DNA from: an uncultured Eubacteriales bacterium
Lineage (GTDB): Bacteria > Bacillota > Clostridia > Christensenellales > Aristaeellaceae
Length of the DNA: 64,000 nt
Direction: 5' to 3'
Assembly: GCA_902793325.1 (NCBI GenBank)
Contig: CADBCY010000005.1
Location: 24,087-88,086 of the forward strand
The notes beneath the pieces are model-generated. The model searched no databases. It was not told the origin of the DNA and was given only the letters and a program-made list of their open reading frames with translations. Below are positions 15,858 through 24,148 of this stretch, in pieces. Positions within the stretch are counted from its first letter, which is position 1. Each line of letters opens with the position of its first letter. The position numbers and the translations under genes are program-made.

Positions 15858-17288
15858 ATGAACTATGAAAAGCTCGACCGGCTGGTCGAATCCTATCGGG
15901 AGGAACTGATCGAAAACATACGCAGGTGGGTGTCCGTGCCCTCGGTACAGGGCGAACCCGCGGGGGCGAACGCGCCCTTCGGCGCGGAGGTCCAGCGCAT
16001 GCTGGACATGGCGCTGGCGGACGCCGCGGCGTTCGGCTTCGAGGTGCGGGACGTGGACGGCTACGCCGGCGACGTCAGCTTCGGCAGCGGCCCGGAGACG
16101 ATGGGCATGCTGGCGCACCTGGACGTGGTGCCCCTGGGCGACGGCTGGCACCACGACCCGCTGGGCGGGGAGATCGTGGACGGGAAGATGTACGGCCGCG
16201 GCACCACCGACGACAAGGGCCCGGCGCTGTGCGCGCTCTACGCCATGCGCGCGGTGAAGGAGGCGGGCATCCCCATGAAGGACGGGGTGCGGCTGATCCT
16301 GGGCTGCGACGAGGAGACGGGCATGAGCGACATGCGCTACTACGCCTCGAAGTATAAAATGCCCGACTACGGCTTCTCGCCCGACGCGGAATTCCCGGTC
16401 ATCAACATCGAGAAGGGCGGCGTGAACCTGCTGCTCAGCAAGGTCACCGGCGGCGAGGCGAACGCCGCCATGCCCGTGTACAGCCTGTACGCCGGCGAGC
16501 GGCCCAACGTGGTGCCCGCCGTGGCGAAGGCGGAGGTGGGCCTGGGCGGCCTGAGCATCGAAGCGCTGAACGCGAAGCTGGACGCCGTCTGCGCCGCGCA
16601 CGAGCGCTTCCGCCTGGAGGCCTTCCCCAGGGGCGACGGCCGGGCGGAGATCGTCGCCACCGGCGTCAACGCCCACGCCAGTACCCCGCACCTGGGCGTG
16701 AACGCCGCGGGCATGCTGCTCATCGCCCTGAAGGAGCTGGGCGCGGGCGGCGGCAGCCGCGGGGCCATCGCCTGCCTGGCGGACACCGTGGGCATGGAGG
16801 GCGACGGCCGGTCGCTGGGCATCGCCACGGCGGACGAGCTGTCCGGCCCGCTGACCTGCAACCTGGGCATCCTGCGCTACGACGGGAACGAGCTCAGCGC
16901 GCACCTGGACATCCGCTATCCGCTGTGCGCGAGCGAGGAGCTGATGCTGGGCCAGGCGGCAAAGACCGTGTCCCCGGCGGGCATGGCGGTGACGCTGCTG
17001 GGCAGCCACACCCCGCTGCACGTGCCCGCGGAGCACAAGATCGTGAAGGGCCTGCTGAAGGTGTACCACGAGGTCACCGGCCTGCCCGCCTACACCATCG
17101 CCATCGGCGGCGGCACCTACTCCCGCATGATGCCCAACACCGTGGCGTTCGGCGTGTGCTTCCCCGGCGACATGGACGTGTGTCACATCGCGGACGAGTA
17201 CATCGACGTGGAGAAGATGATGACCGGCGTGAAGATCTTCGCCCATGCCATCGTGGAGCTGGCGGGCGCGGAGGAGGCGAAGGCATGA
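15858..17288 (+). CDS. pepV: Dipeptidase PepV (Sapep family, M20)
   Basis: A 476-residue cytoplasmic zinc dipeptidase that hydrolyses dipeptides with an unblocked N-terminus. Metal and catalytic residues are H87 and D89 (A-H-L-D-V-V-P), D119 in T-D-D-K-G-P, E152/E153 in D-E-E-T-G and D176 downstream. A lid domain is inserted in the middle, as in the family. The start at 15858 follows GGAGG by eight bases. Its stop overlaps the cmk start (ATGA), so translation of the two is coupled. Confidence 0.93.
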   Translation: MNYEKLDRLVESYREELIENIRRWVSVPSVQGEPAGANAPFGAEVQRMLDMALADAAAFGFEVRDVDGYAGDVSFGSGPETMGMLAHLDVVPLGDGWHHDPLGGEIVDGKMYGRGTTDDKGPALCALYAMRAVKEAGIPMKDGVRLILGCDEETGMSDMRYYASKYKMPDYGFSPDAEFPVINIEKGGVNLLLSKVTGGEANAAMPVYSLYAGERPNVVPAVAKAEVGLGGLSIEALNAKLDAVCAAHERFRLEAFPRGDGRAEIVATGVNAHASTPHLGVNAAGMLLIALKELGAGGGSRGAIACLADTVGMEGDGRSLGIATADELSGPLTCNLGILRYDGNELSAHLDIRYPLCASEELMLGQAAKTVSPAGMAVTLLGSHTPLHVPAEHKIVKGLLKVYHEVTGLPAYTIAIGGGTYSRMMPNTVAFGVCFPGDMDVCHIADEYIDVEKMMTGVKIFAHAIVELAGAEEAKA

Positions 17289-17965
17289 GCGCGGACAGGA
17301 CCTTCTCCGTCGCCATCGACGGACCCGCGGGGGCGGGCAAGTCCACCATCGCACGCGCGCTGGCCCGCCAGTTGGACGCCATGTACCTCGACACCGGCGC
17401 CATGTACCGGGCCATCGGCCTGGCCATGCAGCGCGCGGGCATCGACCTGGAGGACGCCGCCGCCGTGGCCGCGGGCGTGGACGACATCCCCATCTCCGTG
17501 GATTACCTGGGCGGCGAGCAGCACATCTTCCTGGGCGACGAGGACGTCACCGGCGCCGTGCGCCAGCCCGAGGTCTCGCTGCTGGCCAGCAAGGTTTCCG
17601 CCGTGCCGCACGTGCGCGAGCGCATGGTGGCGCTGCAGCGGCAGATCGCCCAGGGCCACAGCGTGGTCATGGACGGGCGGGACATCGGCACCAAGGTGCT
17701 GCCCGACGCCACGCTGAAGGTGTACCTGGACGCCTCCCCCGAGGTGCGCGCCCGGCGGCGCTGCCTGGAGCTGGCGCAGAAGAACATGCCCGAGCCCTAC
17801 GAAAAGGTGCTGGAGGACATGAAGCAGCGCGACTGGCTGGACAGCCACCGCGCCGCCTCCCCGCTGACCCGGGCCGACGACGCCGTGGTGCTCGACAGCA
17901 GCGACCTCGCCCCGGACGAGGTGGTCGCCGCCCTGCGCGCGCTGCTGGAAAAGGCCCTGAACTGA
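17285..17965 (+). CDS. cmk: Cytidylate kinase
   Basis: 226 residues. Phosphorylates CMP and dCMP with ATP in pyrimidine nucleotide metabolism. The P-loop is G-P-A-G-A-G-K-S-T (13-21), and Y-L-D-T-G-A-M-Y-R follows at the nucleotide site. D-G-R-D-I-G-T-x-V is the conserved CMP-binding stretch, and the LID region is R-A-R-R-R. Its start overlaps the pepV stop by four bases. In clostridia cmk is usually followed by plsC and ispH-rpsA; here a hydrolase gene is inserted after it. Confidence 0.94.
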   Translation: MSADRTFSVAIDGPAGAGKSTIARALARQLDAMYLDTGAMYRAIGLAMQRAGIDLEDAAAVAAGVDDIPISVDYLGGEQHIFLGDEDVTGAVRQPEVSLLASKVSAVPHVRERMVALQRQIAQGHSVVMDGRDIGTKVLPDATLKVYLDASPEVRARRRCLELAQKNMPEPYEKVLEDMKQRDWLDSHRAASPLTRADDAVVLDSSDLAPDEVVAALRALLEKALN

Positions 17966-17983
17966 CGCCCGGGAGGGATGGCC

Positions 17984-18793
17984 ATGCTGAGAGGCGCGCT
18001 CGATACCCCGCGGGGCAGCATCGCCTACTGGCGCGGCGGGGCCGACCCCGGCGGGCCGACCCTGGTGTTCCTGCCGGGGCTCACCGCGGATCACCGGCTG
18101 TTTGAAGAGCAGCTCGGGCACTTCGAGGGCAGGCGCGACGTGCTGGTCTGGGACGCCCCCGGCCACGGCGCGTCCCGGCCCTTCGCCGGGGACTACACGC
18201 TGATGGACAAGGCCGGGTGGCTGCACGACATCCTGCGCCGGGAAGGCGTGGCGCGGCCCGTGCTCGTGGGCCAGTCCATGGGCGGCTACGTGGCCCAGTG
18301 CTTCATGGAGCGCTATCCCGGCGAGGCGGCGGGCTTCGTGTCCGTCGACTCCTGCCCGCTGCAGCGGCGGTACGTCACCGCACTCGAGCTCTTCCTGCTG
18401 CGCCGCATGCTGCCCGTGTACAGGATGATCCCCTGGGAGGCGCTGAAGCGGGCGGGCATCCGCGGCTGCGCGGAGACGGACTACGGCCGCGCGCTGATGG
18501 CGTCCTTCGTGGAAGCCTACGACCGGGAGGAATACTGCCGGCTGGCCGCCCACGGCTACCGCATGCTGGCGGACGCCATGGCGGCGGACCTGCCCTACCG
18601 CGTGGACTGCCCCGCGCTGCTGATCTGCGGCGAGCGCGACCGCGCGGGCTCCGCGAAGCGCTACAACCGGCGCTGGGCGGAGGTCTCCGGCATTCCCCTG
18701 CGCTGGATCCCCGGCGCGGGCCACAATTCCAACACCGACCGGCCCGAGGAGGTCAACGCCCTGCTGGAGGCGTTCCTGGACGGGCTGGGATGA
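17984..18793 (+). CDS. Alpha/beta-hydrolase
   Basis: 269 residues with the alpha/beta-hydrolase fold. The nucleophile elbow is G-Q-S-M-G-G with S98, the oxyanion region is the N-terminal L-P-G-L, and the catalytic His is in G-A-G-H-N-S near the C-terminus. A likely acid lies in the C-G-E-R-D stretch. The sequence resembles the MhpC-like broad group, and no substrate can be named. The start is ATG 17984, because GGGAGGG (17971-17977) abuts ATG 17978 but lies six bases from 17984. It sits between cmk and plsC in an otherwise conserved operon, so a lipid or ester substrate is possible (inference). Confidence 0.82.
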   Translation: MLRGALDTPRGSIAYWRGGADPGGPTLVFLPGLTADHRLFEEQLGHFEGRRDVLVWDAPGHGASRPFAGDYTLMDKAGWLHDILRREGVARPVLVGQSMGGYVAQCFMERYPGEAAGFVSVDSCPLQRRYVTALELFLLRRMLPVYRMIPWEALKRAGIRGCAETDYGRALMASFVEAYDREEYCRLAAHGYRMLADAMAADLPYRVDCPALLICGERDRAGSAKRYNRRWAEVSGIPLRWIPGAGHNSNTDRPEEVNALLEAFLDGLG

Positions 18794-18826
18794 ACCCAAT
18801 CACGCATTACAACGGAGGTCTGCCCC

Positions 18827-19420
18827 ATGGGCAAGCGCTTTTACCGATTCTGCTACATGGTGTTGAAGCCCATCTACAGCGTGTTCCTGCCCAGCGACGT
18901 CAGCGGGCTGGAGCACGTGCCGGACGAGGGCGGCTTCATACTCTGCGCCAACCACCTGAGCAACCGCGATCCCCTGTACCTGGCGCAATGCTGCCCCAAG
19001 CGGCGGTTCCACTTCATGGCCAAGGCGGAGCTGTTCCGCTTCAAGCCCCTGGCCTGGTTCCTGAAAAAGCTGGACGCCTTCCCGGTGGACCGCGGCCACA
19101 ACGACCTCAACGCCGTGCGCACGGCGCTGAAGATCACCGCCGACGGCCACGCGCTGGGCATCTTCCCCCAGGGCACCCGCAGCCGCGACAACACCCCCAC
19201 CCCCATGCTGGGCGGCGCGTCCCTCATCGCCATGCGGGCCAGGGTGCCGGTGATCCCCTGCTACATCGGCGGGCCCTACCGCGTCTTTCGGCGCACGCCG
19301 GTGCGCTTCGGGCCGCCCGTGGAGCTGGCCGACCTGGGCCGCCGGCTCGATTCCGACACCCTCCGCGCCGCCACCAAGCGCATCGAGGACGCCGTCTGGA
19401 GCATGCGCGACGCGAAGTAA
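18827..19420 (+). CDS. plsC: 1-acyl-sn-glycerol-3-phosphate acyltransferase
   Basis: 197 residues. Acylates lysophosphatidic acid to phosphatidic acid at the membrane. The catalytic N-H-x4-D motif is present (N-H-L-S-N-R-D). The usual F-P-E-G-T-R block appears as F-P-Q-G-T-R-S, with Gln for Glu, a less common variant. An amphipathic N-terminus may bind the membrane. The start at 18827 follows GGAGG by eight bases. It closes the pepV-cmk-hydrolase-plsC unit, with a small terminator after it. Confidence 0.9.
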   Translation: MGKRFYRFCYMVLKPIYSVFLPSDVSGLEHVPDEGGFILCANHLSNRDPLYLAQCCPKRRFHFMAKAELFRFKPLAWFLKKLDAFPVDRGHNDLNAVRTALKITADGHALGIFPQGTRSRDNTPTPMLGGASLIAMRARVPVIPCYIGGPYRVFRRTPVRFGPPVELADLGRRLDSDTLRAATKRIEDAVWSMRDAK

Positions 19421-19421
19421 T

Positions 19422-19437
19422 CCCCCTTCCCCGGGGG
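19422..19437 (+). terminator. Short hairpin after plsC
   Basis: CCCCC (19422-19426) pairs with GGGGG (19433-19437) around TTCCCC, followed by TATTCTGTATTT. It lies directly after the plsC stop and is probably a weak terminator. A second GC-rich hairpin (19509-19517 with 19527-19535) lies further on, without a U-tract. Confidence 0.5.
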
Positions 19438-19626
19438 TATTCTGTATTTCCATTCAGCGGGAATCCCCTGTAAGCGGCGCGCGGCGCGCCTTTTATCCCG
19501 CCGCCACCGCCCCGCCGCCCGATCGACGGCGGGGCCGCGGGAGCGCCGTCCTGCGCGCGCTCAGGGCCATTTTTCCACCCCATGTAAATCCTTTGTTATT
19601 TCTTATAAATCATGCAGGATTTCTTA

Positions 19627-19656
19627 TTGCTGTAATCGAAATAACACGGATAGCAT
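19627..19656 (+). promoter_or_regulatory. Probable promoter of ispH-rpsA
   Basis: Within an AT-rich stretch, TTGCTG (19627-19632), an 18-base spacer and TAGCAT (19651-19656), 46 bases before the start codon. The palindrome ATGCGCAT (19670-19677) lies in the leader. Other -10-like sequences nearby leave the exact promoter uncertain. Confidence 0.5.
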
Positions 19657-19701
19657 AAATAGAATATTTATGCGCATACCCAGTGTTTCCCATGGAGGTC
19701 G

Positions 19702-21711
19702 ATGGCTATTTCCAGGGTTGAATTGGCCAGGCACGCCGGCTTCTGCTTCGGCGTCCGCCGGGCGGTGGAGACCGCGGAGCGGTCCGCGCCCGCCATCACC
19801 CTTGGGCCCATCATCCACAACCCGCAGGTGGTTGCGCGGCTGGCGGCGTTGGGCGTGACCAGCGTCGACCGACCGGAGGACGTCCCCCGCGGCGCGCGGG
19901 TGGTCATCCGCTCCCACGGCGTGGGGCCGGAGGCTTACGCGGCGCTACGGGCGAGGGACTGCGAGATCGTGGACGCCACCTGCCCCTTCGTGCAGCGCAT
20001 CCACGACATGGCCCGCCGGGCGTCCGGCGAGGGCGTGCCGCTGATCGTCGCAGGCGAGACGGAGCACCCGGAGGTGCGGGGCATCCTGGGCTGGGCCGAA
20101 GGGCCGGCCTGGGCGGTGCTGACCCCGGAGGATGTGGACGCCCTGCCCCCCATGGAACGCGCCCTGGTGGTGAGCCAGACCACGATGCCGGAAGCCCGTT
20201 TCGAGGAATTGTGCGGCCTGCTGAAGGCGCGCATCCCCGATTTGCGGGTGGCGGTCACCATCTGCCCCGCCACGCGGGACCGACAGGGCGAGGCGGCGGA
20301 GCTGGCCGCCCGATGCGACGCCATGGTGGTGATCGGCGGGCGGGAGAGCTCCAACAGCCGGAAGCTGTACCACATCGCTTCCGCGCTGTGCCCGCGCACC
20401 GCGTTCGTGGAATCGGCCGCGGAGCTGGACGGGCTGAGCATCGCCCCGGAAGACACGATTGGGATTACAGCCGGTGCTTCCACGCCGGATTGTATAATTA
20501 AGGAGGTTGTTGCAAGAATGAACGACATCGAGAAGAAAGAAGCCCCCATTGAGACTCAGGAAGCCCCCATTGAGACTCAGGAACAGGACGTCATGACTAT
20601 GGAAGACGTTGAAAAGACGCTTGTTCAGATTCGCCCCGGCCAGATCGTGACCGGACGGGTCATTTCGATCTCGGAAGACGAAGTCTCCGTCGACGTCGGC
20701 TATAAGACTGATGGTCTGGTAAAGAAAACCGATCTTTCCTCTACCGATGTCAAGCCCGGCGATGAGATCGAGGTTGAGGTCGTCAAGGTGAACGACGGCG
20801 ATGGCAATGTGCTTCTGAGCCAGAAGAACATCATCAACCGCAAGGCCTGGGAAGAGATCGTCGCCAAGGAAGAGGCGGGCGAGTACGTCGAGGGCGTGGG
20901 CAAGGAGGCCGTCAAGGGCGGTCTGCTGGCCGACGTGAACGGCATTCGCACCTTCATTCCCGCATCGCAGCTCTCCCTGCGCTACGTCGAGAAGATCGAC
21001 GAGTTCGTGGGCCAGACCATGACCCTGAAGATCATCGAGATCGACAAGGCCAAGAAGCGCATCGTCGCCAGCCGCAAGGCCGTGCTGATCGCCGAAGAGG
21101 CCGAGAAGAAGGCCAAGATCTGGGAGTCCCTCGAGGCCGGCACCATCGTCAAGGGCGTTGTGCGCCGCCTGGCGGACTTCGGCGCCTTCGTGGACATCGG
21201 CGGCGTGGACGGCCTGGTGCACGTCACCGACCTGAGCTGGGGCCATGTGAAGCATCCCTCCGACGTGGTTTCCGTCGGCCAGGAGATCGACGTGAAGATC
21301 AAGAAGGTCGATCCCGAGCACGAGCGCATTTCCCTGTCCTACAAGGACACCCAGCCCCATCCGTGGTCCGTGGCGGGCGAGAAGTACCCCGTGGGCTCCG
21401 TGGTGGAGGGCAAGGTCGTCCGCATCACCACCTTCGGCGCCTTCGTGGAGCTGGAGCCCGGCCTGGACGGCCTGGTGCACATCTCCCAGTGCGCGCTGAC
21501 CCGCATCGCCGAGGTCAAGGACGCCGTCTCCGTGGGTGAGATCGTGCGCGTGAAGGTGCTGGACGTGAACACCGAAGCCCGTCGCATTTCCCTGTCCATC
21601 CGCGAGGTCCTTGAGGACGAGGCGCTGGACGCGGCGGACGACGCCGAGTACGATATCCCCGGCGATATCGAGGGCGAGCCGGAGGCCGGCGAGGCCGAAG
21701 CCGAGGAATAA
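19702..21711 (+). CDS. ispH-rpsA: IspH (HMB-PP reductase) fused to ribosomal protein S1
   Basis: 669 residues. Residues 1-272 are IspH, the last enzyme of the MEP isoprenoid pathway, with 4Fe-4S ligands C15 (G-F-C-F-G-V), C94 (D-A-T-C-P-F-V) and C188 (T-I-C-P-A-T). Substrate histidines H39, H72 and H122 are also present. A linker (273-300) with a duplicated EAPIETQ leads to four S1 RNA-binding domains and an acidic tail, as in clostridial ribosomal protein S1. The fusion is known in Clostridia. The codon usage of the S1 part is less GC-rich, as for a highly expressed gene. At the domain border lie AAGGAGG and an in-frame ATG at 20518, which could give a separate 397-residue S1. GGAGG sits only three bases from the IspH start. 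Confidence 0.93.
   Translation: MAISRVELARHAGFCFGVRRAVETAERSAPAITLGPIIHNPQVVARLAALGVTSVDRPEDVPRGARVVIRSHGVGPEAYAALRARDCEIVDATCPFVQRIHDMARRASGEGVPLIVAGETEHPEVRGILGWAEGPAWAVLTPEDVDALPPMERALVVSQTTMPEARFEELCGLLKARIPDLRVAVTICPATRDRQGEAAELAARCDAMVVIGGRESSNSRKLYHIASALCPRTAFVESAAELDGLSIAPEDTIGITAGASTPDCIIKEVVARMNDIEKKEAPIETQEAPIETQEQDVMTMEDVEKTLVQIRPGQIVTGRVISISEDEVSVDVGYKTDGLVKKTDLSSTDVKPGDEIEVEVVKVNDGDGNVLLSQKNIINRKAWEEIVAKEEAGEYVEGVGKEAVKGGLLADVNGIRTFIPASQLSLRYVEKIDEFVGQTMTLKIIEIDKAKKRIVASRKAVLIAEEAEKKAKIWESLEAGTIVKGVVRRLADFGAFVDIGGVDGLVHVTDLSWGHVKHPSDVVSVGQEIDVKIKKVDPEHERISLSYKDTQPHPWSVAGEKYPVGSVVEGKVVRITTFGAFVELEPGLDGLVHISQCALTRIAEVKDAVSVGEIVRVKVLDVNTEARRISLSIREVLEDEALDAADDAEYDIPGDIEGEPEAGEAEAEE
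20493..20520 (+). promoter_or_regulatory. Internal Shine-Dalgarno and start (and -10-like TATAAT) for S1 inside the fusion gene
   Basis: TATAAT (20493-20498) and AAGGAGG (20500-20506) are followed 11 bases later by an in-frame ATG (20518), exactly at the IspH/S1 border. The ribosome site is as strong as any in the window. No convincing -35 is present, so internal translation initiation is better supported than an internal promoter. Confidence 0.6.
20539..20580 (+). repeat. 21-base perfect tandem repeat in the IspH-S1 linker
   Basis: Two identical copies of a 21-base unit (20539-20559 and 20560-20580), each encoding EAPIETQ. The duplication lengthens the acidic linker by seven residues without shifting the frame, and it is a candidate length-variable site between strains. 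Confidence 0.95.
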
Positions 21712-21724
21712 TCGACGCTTCCGG

Positions 21725-21754
21725 GGAGCGGCGCAATCGCGCCGCTCCTTTTTT
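21725..21754 (+). terminator. Rho-independent terminator of ispH-rpsA
   Basis: A ten-base-pair GC-rich stem (21725-21734 with 21739-21748), an AATC loop and a T6 tract. This is the most typical intrinsic terminator in the window. Confidence 0.95.
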
Positions 21755-21826
21755 GTGGTTTCATTCCTGCGCATGCGTTTTTGCCGGGGAAATTGCAAAC
21801 TGGCTATGGCTTTTTCCCGCGTTTCA

Positions 21827-21835
21827 TGGTATGAT
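21827..21835 (+). promoter_or_regulatory. Extended -10 promoter for the first GH32 gene
   Basis: TG-G-TATGAT (21827-21835), an extended -10 with no good -35, 49 bases ahead of the start codon. It probably drives the GH32-HAD-GH32 unit. Confidence 0.55.
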
Positions 21836-21884
21836 GGTCTTGCCTGTGATCCGTATTACAGATTATGCAAAGGGGGCGGAAACC

Positions 21885-23342
21885 ATGAGGGAGTGGACCC
21901 GAGACGAGCGCTATCGCGTATTGAAGAGCCCGGAGGAGATCCGGGAGCTGTACGACCGCATCCAGGCCTCGGCCTACCGGCAGCGCTACCACGTGCAGCC
22001 CGTGACCGGTCTGTCCAGCGACCCCAACGGCTTCGCGCTGCACCGGGGGACGTGGCACCTGTGCTACCAGTGGTGTCCCTGGGGCGCCGTGCACGGCCTG
22101 AAGTACTGGTACCACGTGACCAGCCCGGACCTGGTCCACTGGGAGAACGCCGGCATCGGCCTGAAGCCGGACTGCTTCTACGACAACCGCGGCACCCACT
22201 CCGGCAGCGCCATCTCCCACGGCGACGAGCTGGTGTTCTTCTACACCGGCAACCACCGCGACGAGGACTGGACCCGCACGCCCTACACCTGCGCGGCGGT
22301 GCTCGGCCCGGACAACCGCCCGGTGAAGCTGCCCGAGCCGCTGTTCGGCCCCCGGGACGACCACAGCGAGCACCAGCGCGACCCGAAGGTGGTGTGGAAC
22401 GAGGCCAAGCGGAAGTACTACATCTTCATCGGCGCACAGACCCTGGACCTGCGCGGCTGCGTGTTGATCTACGAGTCGGAGGAGCTGCTGCGCGGCTGGC
22501 GGTTCGCGGGCGAGCTGAAGGTGCCGGGCTACGAGTCCTTCGGCGGCATGTGGGAGTGCCCCTACATCGTCAACATCAGCGGCAAGGACGTGCTCATCTT
22601 CTCGCCCCAGTACACCAAGCTGCCCGGGCGCGCCGAGAGCACCAACCACAACGTATACCTGATCGGCCGCATGGACTATGATACCCTCACCTTCATCCCC
22701 GAGGGGCCCTACCGCCACCTGGACTACGGCTTCGACTTCTACGCCGCCCAGGGCGCGGCCAGCATCGGCGACCCGGACAAGGCCATCCTCATCGCCTGGA
22801 TCGGCCTGCCGGACAACCACTACCCCACCGAGGAGGAGGACTGGGAGGGCAGCCTGTCGCTGCCCCGGGAACTGCGGATCGTGGACGGCAAGCTCCGGCA
22901 GACGCCCCTGGCGGCGCTGGAGGGCCTGCGCGGGGCGGAGCTCGTCCCCGACGGCACGCTGCCCGCCGCCTGCGAGCTGGACGTCGCCGCCCCGGACGGG
23001 GACTTCGAGCTGGCGCTGTTCACGAAGGCGGACGGCGCCGGCGGGCTGCGCCTGAAGTACGACAGCGCGCGGAAGGTCTGCACCGTGGACCGCACCGGCC
23101 TGGACCGCCGCTTCAACGAAAAGGTGGGCGAGGTGCTGGACATGCCGCTGGAGGCGCCGCTGCGCGCGCTGCGCATCTTCATCGACCGCTGCTCCGTCGA
23201 GATCTTCGCCAACGACGGCGAGGCCACCTTCACCACCCACGCCTACCCCACCGAGCGCGAGTTCCACTACGCCGCCCCGGAGGGCGTAAAGCTCCGCCTG
23301 TGGCCGATGAACGCATCCGTGACGGACAAATTCGTGATCTGA
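21885..23342 (+). CDS. Glycoside hydrolase family 32 (beta-fructosidase-like), divergent
   Basis: 485 residues: a five-bladed propeller plus a C-terminal beta-sandwich, the GH32 layout for hydrolysing sucrose or fructans. The nucleophile is D46, in S-S-D-P-N-G rather than the usual M-N-D-P-N-G. R165-D166-P167 is the transition-state stabiliser, and E224 in W-E-C-P is the acid/base. All catalytic residues are present, although the flanking sequence differs from the second copy at 24149. There is no signal peptide, so it acts in the cytosol. The start is ATG 21885, eight bases after AGGGGG. It lies 13 bases ahead of the HAD gene, and the HAD ribosome site overlaps this stop. Confidence 0.88.
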   Translation: MREWTRDERYRVLKSPEEIRELYDRIQASAYRQRYHVQPVTGLSSDPNGFALHRGTWHLCYQWCPWGAVHGLKYWYHVTSPDLVHWENAGIGLKPDCFYDNRGTHSGSAISHGDELVFFYTGNHRDEDWTRTPYTCAAVLGPDNRPVKLPEPLFGPRDDHSEHQRDPKVVWNEAKRKYYIFIGAQTLDLRGCVLIYESEELLRGWRFAGELKVPGYESFGGMWECPYIVNISGKDVLIFSPQYTKLPGRAESTNHNVYLIGRMDYDTLTFIPEGPYRHLDYGFDFYAAQGAASIGDPDKAILIAWIGLPDNHYPTEEEDWEGSLSLPRELRIVDGKLRQTPLAALEGLRGAELVPDGTLPAACELDVAAPDGDFELALFTKADGAGGLRLKYDSARKVCTVDRTGLDRRFNEKVGEVLDMPLEAPLRALRIFIDRCSVEIFANDGEATFTTHAYPTEREFHYAAPEGVKLRLWPMNASVTDKFVI

Positions 23343-23355
23343 GGAGGTCGACCGC

Positions 23356-24126
23356 ATGAAGAAAAAGGTCTTTGCCAGCGACTTTGACGGCACGCTGTAC
23401 TTCTACAAAGCGGACGTGAAGCTGCCGCCGGAAAACGTGGAGAAGATCCGCGAGTACCAGGCCGCGGGCCACCTGTTCGGGCTGTGCACCGGGCGGCAGG
23501 TGGGCGGGCTGACGCCGTTCATCACGGGCTTCGTGAAGCCCGACTTCTACATCACCAGCAGCGGCGCGAACATCGTCGACGGCGACTTCAACCCCATCCT
23601 CAAGCGCGGCGTGGACCGCGACGTGGCCGACGCGCTGGTGCGGGAGCTGAACCCGCTGGGCTACCGCCTGACGCTGGACGTGGAGGGCGACATCTGCGTG
23701 TTCGCGCCCATGGACTACCCCGGCAAGTACTACGTGATCACCGGCGTGGACGACGCCCCGCCCGGCCTGATCCACCAGGTGAGCATCCACACCGAGAGCC
23801 TGGAGGACGCCGCGCGGCTGTCCGCCTCCATCAACGAGCGCTACGGCGACAAGGTGGAAGCCTTCCAGAACGTGATCGAGATCGACATCGCGCCGCGCGG
23901 CTGCTCCAAGGGCAAGGGCGTCATGGCGCTGCGGGAGCACATGAAGGACGTGTACGGCGATTTCAAGCTCTACGGCATCGGCGATTCCATCAACGACCTG
24001 CCGCTGCTGGAGGCCTCCGACGTATCCTACACCTTCCCCTACGCCCCCGAGGTCTGCCGGCAGAAGGCCGACAAGGTGGTCGACACCATCGTGGACGCGC
24101 TGGAAGACAGCATGAACGACCAATAA
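23356..24126 (+). CDS. HAD-superfamily (Cof-type, IIB) phosphatase
   Basis: 256 residues. Motif I is D9-F-D11-G-T, the cap is of type C2B, and the late motifs K-G-K-G and G-I-G-D-S-I-N-D-L-P-L-L bind Mg. Cof-type enzymes dephosphorylate sugar phosphates and similar small molecules. Its place between two GH32 genes suggests a hexose-phosphate substrate in fructan or sucrose use (inference). The start at 23356 follows GAGGAGG. Confidence 0.88.
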   Translation: MKKKVFASDFDGTLYFYKADVKLPPENVEKIREYQAAGHLFGLCTGRQVGGLTPFITGFVKPDFYITSSGANIVDGDFNPILKRGVDRDVADALVRELNPLGYRLTLDVEGDICVFAPMDYPGKYYVITGVDDAPPGLIHQVSIHTESLEDAARLSASINERYGDKVEAFQNVIEIDIAPRGCSKGKGVMALREHMKDVYGDFKLYGIGDSINDLPLLEASDVSYTFPYAPEVCRQKADKVVDTIVDALEDSMNDQ

Positions 24127-24148
24127 CGACAGAAAAGGATATGCGCAC

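Noticed and set aside
19421-19701. Possible small RNA or tRNA between plsC and ispH
   Set aside because: Only a short terminator, a GC hairpin and an AT-rich promoter region are seen; no cloverleaf or known RNA motif fits.
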